From assembly GCA_905214345.1 (NCBI GenBank), contig CAJMLV010000028.1, positions 1 through 36,648 on the forward strand: a stretch of DNA of 36,648 nt, given 5' to 3'. The translations under genes were made by a program, and so were the position numbers. The notes under the pieces are model-generated. The model saw only the letters and a program-made list of their open reading frames with translations, searched no databases and was not told the DNA's origin. Source of the stretch: an uncultured bacterium. Its GTDB lineage: Bacteria; Bacillota; Clostridia; Oscillospirales; Ruminococcaceae. This document shows, piece by piece, positions 32,445 to 36,648 of this stretch. The number at the start of each line of letters is the position of its first letter. Positions within the stretch are counted from its first letter, which is position 1.

Positions 32445-33011
32445 TCAATCCGCCAGGTCGAACTGGCAGGCGGCCATGGCCTGCAAAGCAGTGTTGTGAG
32501 AATCCGGGGTGACCCCGGCGCACAGGGCGGGCAGAACCTCAATCGGGGTTTCGGGGAAGAAGGCCCGCAGCACCATGGCGTTGGAGATGACGCAGATGTC
32601 GGTGCAGACACCGTAGACCCGGAACTTTTCCACATCAGAGCCGGTTTCGGTTAAAAACTTCCGCACGGTTTCGGGCAATGTCGCAGACCCGAAGGTGGGC
32701 TTTTCCACCAGGATCTTGGCCGGGCAGCCGGGGGTTTCGCATTCGGCCACCGCCGCCACCTGCGGCACCAGCTGCCAGCCCTCGGTGCCCCGCAGGCAGT
32801 GTTCCACCGGCAGCTTTCTGCCTTCCCGGGTAGAGAGGTAGTCGGCCTGGTGGGTGTCCAGGGTAAAGAACAGGGCGTGCCCCTCTTCCGCCGCCTTCTG
32901 CGCCTCCCGGGCCAGCGGTCCCGCAATGGCCCGGGCCTCGGCGCTGCCCAGCGCCCCGGTGACAAAGTCGTTCTGCATGTCCACGATCACGTCAATGATG
33001 AGTTTTTTCAT
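32445..33011 (-). CDS. Nicotinamidase-like cysteine hydrolase (isochorismatase superfamily)
   Basis: A 188-residue hydrolase with the Asp-Lys-Cys triad of the superfamily: Asp11 in VDMQNDFVTG, Lys104 in VEKPTFGS and Cys140 in GVCTDICV. Metal-ligand candidates are in FTLDTHQADYL and VEHC. Nicotinamidase activity (nicotinamide to nicotinate, NAD salvage) is likely; isochorismatase-like or other amidases are possible. The ATG at 33011 is preceded by a G-run (GGGGGG). The frame is open 37 codons further, across the promoter, and was rejected. Confidence 0.88.
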   Translation of the reverse strand: MKKLIIDVIVDMQNDFVTGALGSAEARAIAGPLAREAQKAAEEGHALFFTLDTHQADYLSTREGRKLPVEHCLRGTEGWQLVPQVAAVAECETPGCPAKILVEKPTFGSATLPETVRKFLTETGSDVEKFRVYGVCTDICVISNAMVLRAFFPETPIEVLPALCAGVTPDSHNTALQAMAACQFDLAD

Positions 33012-33053
33012 GGCAGGTCCCCCCTGTTTTGTATGGTGTCGGCCTTTGGGAAC

Positions 33054-33059
33054 AGTATA
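33054..33059 (-). promoter_or_regulatory. Extended -10 promoter element of the hydrolase gene
   Basis: TATACT on the minus strand preceded by TGG (extended -10). No convincing -35 is present. Confidence 0.5.
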
Positions 33060-33076
33060 CCACGCCTTTGCCCTGC

Positions 33077-33120
33077 AAAAAAGCCCCGCGCCTTCCGTCC
33101 ATGACGAAAAAGCGCGGGGC
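33077..33120 (-). terminator. Terminator of nrdD
   Basis: On the minus strand a 9-bp perfect stem (33112-33120 with 33083-33091, GCCCCGCGC and its complement), a 20-base loop and six T residues (33082-33077), 30 bp after the nrdD stop. Confidence 0.85.
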
Positions 33121-33150
33121 AAATGTGTTTTTGGCAGGTATTTTTCCTAA

Positions 33151-35376
33151 TTACAGGTGCAGCACGCGGTCCTTGATCTCGGCGGTGCGGCCCTGGTTCC
33201 AGAACTGGGTGCCGATGTAACCGCAGGTACGGCGGGCCACGTTCAGCTTGTTCTGGTCACGGTTGTGGCAGTGCGGGCACTCCCACACCAGCTTGCCGTC
33301 ATCCTCCACGATCTGGATCTCGCCGTCGAAGCCGCAGACCTGGCAGTAGTCGCTCTTGGTGTTCAGCTCGGCGTACATGATGTTCTCGTAGATGAACTGC
33401 ATGACCCGGATGACCGCAGCCAGGTTATCCTGCATGTTGGGCACTTCCACATAGCTGATGGCGCCGCCCGGAGACAGACGCTGGAAGTCGCTCTCAAATT
33501 TCAGCTTGGTGAAAGCGTCGATGTCTTCGGCCACATGGACGTGGTAGGAGTTGGTGATATAGTTGCGGTCGGTGATGCCGGGCACGATGCCGAAGCGCTT
33601 CTGCAGGCACTTGGCAAACTTGTAGGTGGTAGATTCCAGCGGGGTGCCGTACAGGCTGAAGTCGATGTTGGACTCCGCCTTCCACTTGGAGCAGGCATCA
33701 TTCATATGCTGCATGACGCTCAGGGCAAAGGGCTTGGCGGCCGGGTCGGTGTGGCTCTTGCCGGTCATATACTTGCAGCACTCATACAGGCCCGCATAGC
33801 CCAGGCTGATGGTGGAATAACCGCCGTACAGCAGCTTGTCGATAGGCTCGCCCTTCTCCAGGCGGGCCAGGGCGCCATACTGCCACAGGATGGGCGCGGC
33901 ATCGGACAGGGTGCCCTTCAGGCGGTTGTGGCGGCACATGAGGGCTTCATGGCACAGGTCCAGGCGCTCGTCGAAGATCTTCCAGAACTTGTCGAAGTCG
34001 CCGCCGGAGGACAGGGCCACGTCCACCAGGTTGATGGTGACCACGCCCTGGTTGAAGCGGCCGTAATACTTGGGTTTGCCGGGCTCATAGTTCTTGGCGT
34101 TGGCCACATTGTCCCAGCCGTTGCCGGAGCGGTCGGGGGTGAGGAAGCTGCGGCAGCCCATGCAGGTATACACGTCGCCGTGGCCTTCGGTCTCGCCCTT
34201 GGACAGCTTGTATTCCCGCATCTTCTTCTCGCTGATGTAGTCGGGAACCATGCGCTTGGCGGTGCACTTGGCGGCCAGCTTGGTCAGGTAGAAATAGGGG
34301 GTGCCTTCGCGGATGTTGTCCTCTTCCAGCACATAGATCAGTTTGGGGAAAGCGGGGGTGATCCAGACGCCGGCCTCGTTCTTGACGCCCTGGTAGCGCT
34401 GGCGGAGCATCTCTTCGATGATGATGGCCAGGTCGGACTTCAGGCGCTGGTTATCGCCGGCCTCGTTCAGGTACATGAACACGGTGATGAAAGGCGCCTG
34501 GCCGTTGGTGGTCATCAGGGTGACGACCTGATACTGGATGGTCTGCACGCCGCGCTTGATCTCCTCGCGCAGGCGGGCTTCCACGATCTGGGAGAGCTTC
34601 TCCTCGCCGGGATTGATGCCCAGTTCCTTCATTTCAGCCTCGGTATCGCGGCGGATCTTCTTGCGGCTGATATCCACAAAGGGCGCCAGATGGGTCAGGC
34701 TGATGCTCTGACCGCCGTACTGGTTGGAAGCCACCTGGGCGATGATCTGGGTGGCGATGTTGCAGGCAGTGGAGAAGGAATGGGGCTTTTCGATGAGGGT
34801 GCCGGAGATAACGGTGCCGTTCTGCAGCATGTCGTCCAGGTTGACCAGGTCGCAGTTGTGCATGTGCTGGGCGAAGTAGTCGGCGTCATGGAAGTGGATA
34901 ATGCCTTCCTCGTGCGCCTTGACCACCTCGGGAGGCAGCAGCATACGCATGGTCAGGTCCTTGGAAACCTCGCCCGCCATGTAGTCGCGCTGGACCGAGT
35001 TGACGGTGGGGTTCTTGTTGGAGTTCTCCTGCTTGACTTCCTCGTTGTTGCATTCGATCAGGGCCAGAATGCGGTCGTCGGTGGTGTTGTGGGTGCGCTT
35101 CAGGCTCTGGATATAGCGGTAGGTGATATATTTGCGGGCCACCTCATGCGCACCGGCTTCCATGATGGCATTTTCCACAAGGTCCTGGATCTCTTCCACA
35201 TTCATGGCGTGGTTGCGGGTGTCGCACACAGCCTGCACCTGATCCGCAATGTTGATGATCTGTTCCTTGGTCAGCCGCTGGTTGGCTGGCACGACGTTGT
35301 TCGCCTTGCTGACTGCCGCGATGATCTTGGAAATGTCAAAAACGACCTCGCTGCCGTTGCGCTTGATGATCTTCAT
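33151..35376 (-). CDS. nrdD: Anaerobic (class III) ribonucleoside-triphosphate reductase
   Basis: A 741-residue glycyl-radical enzyme that reduces ribonucleoside triphosphates to deoxy forms without oxygen. It has an N-terminal ATP-cone (IKRNGSEVVFDISKI, about 1-90). The core has GIIHFHDADYF, GGQSISLTHLAPF and VYTCMGCRSFL. A zinc site CQVCG...CPHC precedes the C-terminal glycyl-radical loop RRTCGYIGTQFWNQGR, with the radical glycine near residue 719. The ATG at 35376 has GAGGAG upstream; 17 further open codons were rejected. It is activated by the divergent nrdG product. Confidence 0.97.
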   Translation of the reverse strand: MKIIKRNGSEVVFDISKIIAAVSKANNVVPANQRLTKEQIINIADQVQAVCDTRNHAMNVEEIQDLVENAIMEAGAHEVARKYITYRYIQSLKRTHNTTDDRILALIECNNEEVKQENSNKNPTVNSVQRDYMAGEVSKDLTMRMLLPPEVVKAHEEGIIHFHDADYFAQHMHNCDLVNLDDMLQNGTVISGTLIEKPHSFSTACNIATQIIAQVASNQYGGQSISLTHLAPFVDISRKKIRRDTEAEMKELGINPGEEKLSQIVEARLREEIKRGVQTIQYQVVTLMTTNGQAPFITVFMYLNEAGDNQRLKSDLAIIIEEMLRQRYQGVKNEAGVWITPAFPKLIYVLEEDNIREGTPYFYLTKLAAKCTAKRMVPDYISEKKMREYKLSKGETEGHGDVYTCMGCRSFLTPDRSGNGWDNVANAKNYEPGKPKYYGRFNQGVVTINLVDVALSSGGDFDKFWKIFDERLDLCHEALMCRHNRLKGTLSDAAPILWQYGALARLEKGEPIDKLLYGGYSTISLGYAGLYECCKYMTGKSHTDPAAKPFALSVMQHMNDACSKWKAESNIDFSLYGTPLESTTYKFAKCLQKRFGIVPGITDRNYITNSYHVHVAEDIDAFTKLKFESDFQRLSPGGAISYVEVPNMQDNLAAVIRVMQFIYENIMYAELNTKSDYCQVCGFDGEIQIVEDDGKLVWECPHCHNRDQNKLNVARRTCGYIGTQFWNQGRTAEIKDRVLHL

Positions 35377-35441
35377 GGTGTTTCTCCTCAACTCTATAAA
35401 TAGCGTGCCTCCCGCCGGGGCCGCCAAAGGTGATAATACAG

Positions 35442-35467
35442 GAAAATATTACCGTATGTATATTTTC
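35442..35467. repeat. Inverted repeat in the nrdD leader
   Basis: GAAAATAT (35442-35449), 10 bases, ATATTTTC (35460-35467): a perfect 8-bp dyad just inside the expected nrdD transcript. It could be an operator or an mRNA stem. Confidence 0.55.
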
Positions 35468-35483
35468 ATTGGCGAGCACAATT

Positions 35484-35512
35484 ATCTTACCCCATCCTAC
35501 GGGCAAAGTCAA
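35484..35512 (-). promoter_or_regulatory. Promoter of nrdD
   Basis: A -35 TTGACT (35512-35507), 17-bp spacer and -10 TAAGAT (35489-35484), nearly the same as the infC promoter. Transcription is expected near 35477, giving a leader of about 100 nt. Confidence 0.85.
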
Positions 35513-35521
35513 GGGAAAAGA

Positions 35522-35537
35522 CCACAACATCTTGTGT
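35522..35537. promoter_or_regulatory. NrdR-box-like element
   Basis: CCACAACATCTTGTGT matches 13 of 16 positions of the NrdR consensus (ACAC-WATATATW-GTGT) and is a near-perfect dyad (CACAA...TTGTG). It sits about 10 bp upstream of the nrdD -35. NrdR is the usual repressor of ribonucleotide reductase genes and binds paired boxes. A clear second box beside this one was not found. Confidence 0.5.
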
Positions 35538-35703
35538 TCACGGCAACAGACAAGCCCAAAATAACAAGGTTTTAACGTTCCGACGCAAAAAACCGTCACG
35601 CCTGCAAAACGCCGAATTTCCAGCGGGAATTTTGGCAAAAATGAGTGAGTTTTTCAACATATCGAATCACCGTTGTTTTTTTGCCATGTTTTCATTTTGC
35701 CCC

Positions 35704-35732
35704 TTGCGCTTTGGGAATACGGCTGGTATACT
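35704..35732 (+). promoter_or_regulatory. Promoter of nrdG
   Basis: A -35 TTGCGC (35704-35709), 17-bp spacer and -10 TATACT (35727-35732) with TGG before it. The leader is about 90 nt. Confidence 0.75.
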
Positions 35733-35778
35733 GTATAAGCCGGTTTCATCCAGATACAGCGTTTGCAGCCATTTCAAA

Positions 35779-35794
35779 ACACCAGATGTTGTAT
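35779..35794. promoter_or_regulatory. Weaker NrdR-box-like element in the nrdG leader
   Basis: ACACCAGATGTTGTAT matches 12 of 16 NrdR consensus positions, but lies about 40 bp downstream of the expected nrdG start, an unusual place. Confidence 0.25.
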
Positions 35795-35829
35795 CAGGAA
35801 TTCTGACCGAGAGAAAGAGGCATTTCCCC

Positions 35830-36378
35830 ATGAACTACGCCAATATCAAATACTGCGACATCGCCAACGGCGAAGGGGTGCGCACCAGCCTGTTTGTGTC
35901 CGGCTGCCGCCGCCACTGCAAAGACTGCTTCAACGCCGTGGCCTGGGATTTCTGTTACGGCAAGCCTTTCGACAAGGAAGTGCGCAACAAGATCCTGGCC
36001 AGCCTGGCGCCGGATTATATCGATGGACTGTCCCTTTTGGGCGGAGAACCCTTTGAGCCGGAGAATCAGCGGGCGCTGGTGCCGTTCCTGCATGATGTGC
36101 GGGTGCTGTACCCCCACAAGACCATCTGGTGCTACACCGGCAACAGCTACGAGAAGGAACTGCTGGCTCCCAGCGCCGCCCGGTGCGAGGTCACCGACGA
36201 GATGCTGAGCCTGATCGACGTTCTGGTGGACGGCGAATTCCTGGCCGAAGAAAAGGACATCACCCTGCGGTTCCGGGGTTCCGGCAACCAGCGCATCATC
36301 GACCTGAACCGTACCCGTCAGGAAGGGCATGTGGTGCTGTGGGAGGATGACCCCATCTTTGCCGACCACAAGATGTAG
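35830..36378 (+). CDS. nrdG: Anaerobic ribonucleotide reductase activating protein
   Basis: A 182-residue radical-SAM enzyme that generates the glycyl radical on NrdD. The [4Fe-4S] motif CRRHCKDC (Cys26, Cys30, Cys33) fits the CX3CX2C pattern. GLSLLGGEPFEPEN and VDGEFLAEEKDITLRFRGSGNQRIID are typical NrdG segments. The ATG at 35830 follows AAGAGG; the frame is open 66 codons upstream across the promoter and was rejected. It is divergent from nrdD rather than downstream of it. The 453-bp intergenic region holds two promoters and the dyads listed separately. Confidence 0.95.
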   Translation: MNYANIKYCDIANGEGVRTSLFVSGCRRHCKDCFNAVAWDFCYGKPFDKEVRNKILASLAPDYIDGLSLLGGEPFEPENQRALVPFLHDVRVLYPHKTIWCYTGNSYEKELLAPSAARCEVTDEMLSLIDVLVDGEFLAEEKDITLRFRGSGNQRIIDLNRTRQEGHVVLWEDDPIFADHKM

Positions 36379-36407
36379 TATTCCCTGCCCAGACCCGGAT
36401 ACACTTC

Positions 36408-36446
36408 CGCCGCCGCTCCCTTTTGGGGAACCGGCGGCGTTTTTTT
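36408..36446 (+). terminator. Terminator of nrdG
   Basis: An 8-bp perfect GC stem (36408-36415 with 36432-36439), a 16-base loop and seven T residues. Confidence 0.9.
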
Positions 36447-36478
36447 GCGCAGCACCTGTATTCCGCAGACAAAAGCCC

Positions 36479-36507
36479 TTGATTTTCGGGATGATATGTA
36501 TTATAAT
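36479..36507 (+). promoter_or_regulatory. Promoter of tRNA-Leu
   Basis: A -35 TTGATT (36479-36484), 17-bp spacer and perfect -10 TATAAT (36502-36507), giving a start about 5 bases before the mature tRNA. Confidence 0.85.
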
Positions 36508-36518
36508 GGTATAGTCTT

Positions 36519-36605
36519 GCCGGTGTGTTGGAATTGGCAGACGAGACGGACTCAAAATCCGTTGGTAGCAATACCGTGTGGGTTCGACCCCCACCACCGG
36601 CACCA
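36519..36605 (+). tRNA. tRNA-Leu, anticodon CAA (reads UUG)
   Basis: An 87-nt class II tRNA. The acceptor stem is GCCGGTG (36519-36525) with CACCGGC (36595-36601), discriminator A and an encoded CCA end. The anticodon stem is ACGGA/TCCGT around the loop CTCAAAA, giving CAA. A long variable arm (TTGGTAGCAATACCG) marks it as Leu-type. The T arm is GTGGG-TTCGACC-CCCAC. It has its own promoter. No second tRNA follows in the 43 bases left. Confidence 0.96.
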
Positions 36606-36648
36606 CGCATGGTTATAAAAATGCTTCGTGCGGCCATATTGATTGGTT

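Noticed and set aside
33157..35403. A 748-codon open frame antisense to nrdD
   Set aside because: Same codon-bias shadow effect; the sense strand encodes a complete class III reductase.

Overview
The window is GC-rich chromosomal DNA from an anaerobic, low-redox Clostridia-type Firmicute. The gene orders (infC-rpmI-rplT, dprA-topA-trmFO, plsX-rnc-smc, DUF1934-argS), Shine-Dalgarno sites of the AGGAGG type, sigma-A-like promoters with 17-bp spacers and the oxygen-sensitive class III ribonucleotide reductase fit the Oscillospiraceae/Ruminococcaceae (Faecalibacterium/Subdoligranulum/Gemmiger-like). The genus is an inference; no rRNA is present to confirm it. Almost everything is housekeeping. 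No transposases, phage genes, CRISPR array or antibiotic-resistance island were seen.

Layout. 1-7862 (minus strand): a compact run of SpoU-type rRNA/tRNA methyltransferase, dprA, topA, trmFO, plsX, rnc and the N-terminal part of smc. 7869-9320 (minus): the infC-rpmI-rplT operon with a strong promoter, a leader containing an attenuator-like hairpin, a non-AUG (ATC) infC start and a terminator. 9391-14624 (plus): ddl, murI, a DUF1934 gene, argS and two small membrane proteins (zinc-ribbon DUF4234 and DUF2752), closed by a terminator.

14625-16060 holds no credible protein gene. It starts with a promoter (14722-14750) embedded in a perfect inverted repeat and ends in a strong intrinsic terminator (16004-16046). 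Between them lie about 1.29 kb of A/G-rich sequence packed with GNRA-capped hairpins, a 17-bp long-range helix and a candidate pseudoknot. I interpret this as an independently transcribed, very large structured noncoding RNA. It is the most interesting object in the window, and I cannot assign it to a known class.

16068-24670 (plus): an Asp/Glu-type racemase with its own promoter, metG, an EamA transporter, tatD, a 77-residue unknown with a palindromic promoter region, a TraX-like membrane protein coupled to an OmpR-type response regulator and histidine kinase, and a small anchored acidic protein. 24696-32433 (plus): histidine biosynthesis in the order hisZ-hisG (fused in one polypeptide), hisD, hisC, hisH, hisA, hisF, then, after a second promoter, hisIE and a PHP-type histidinol phosphatase. 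hisB is not in the cluster. 32445-33011 (minus): a nicotinamidase-like cysteine hydrolase. 33077-36446: divergent nrdD and nrdG, with an NrdR-box-like element in the shared intergenic region. 36519-36605: tRNA-Leu(CAA) with its own promoter.
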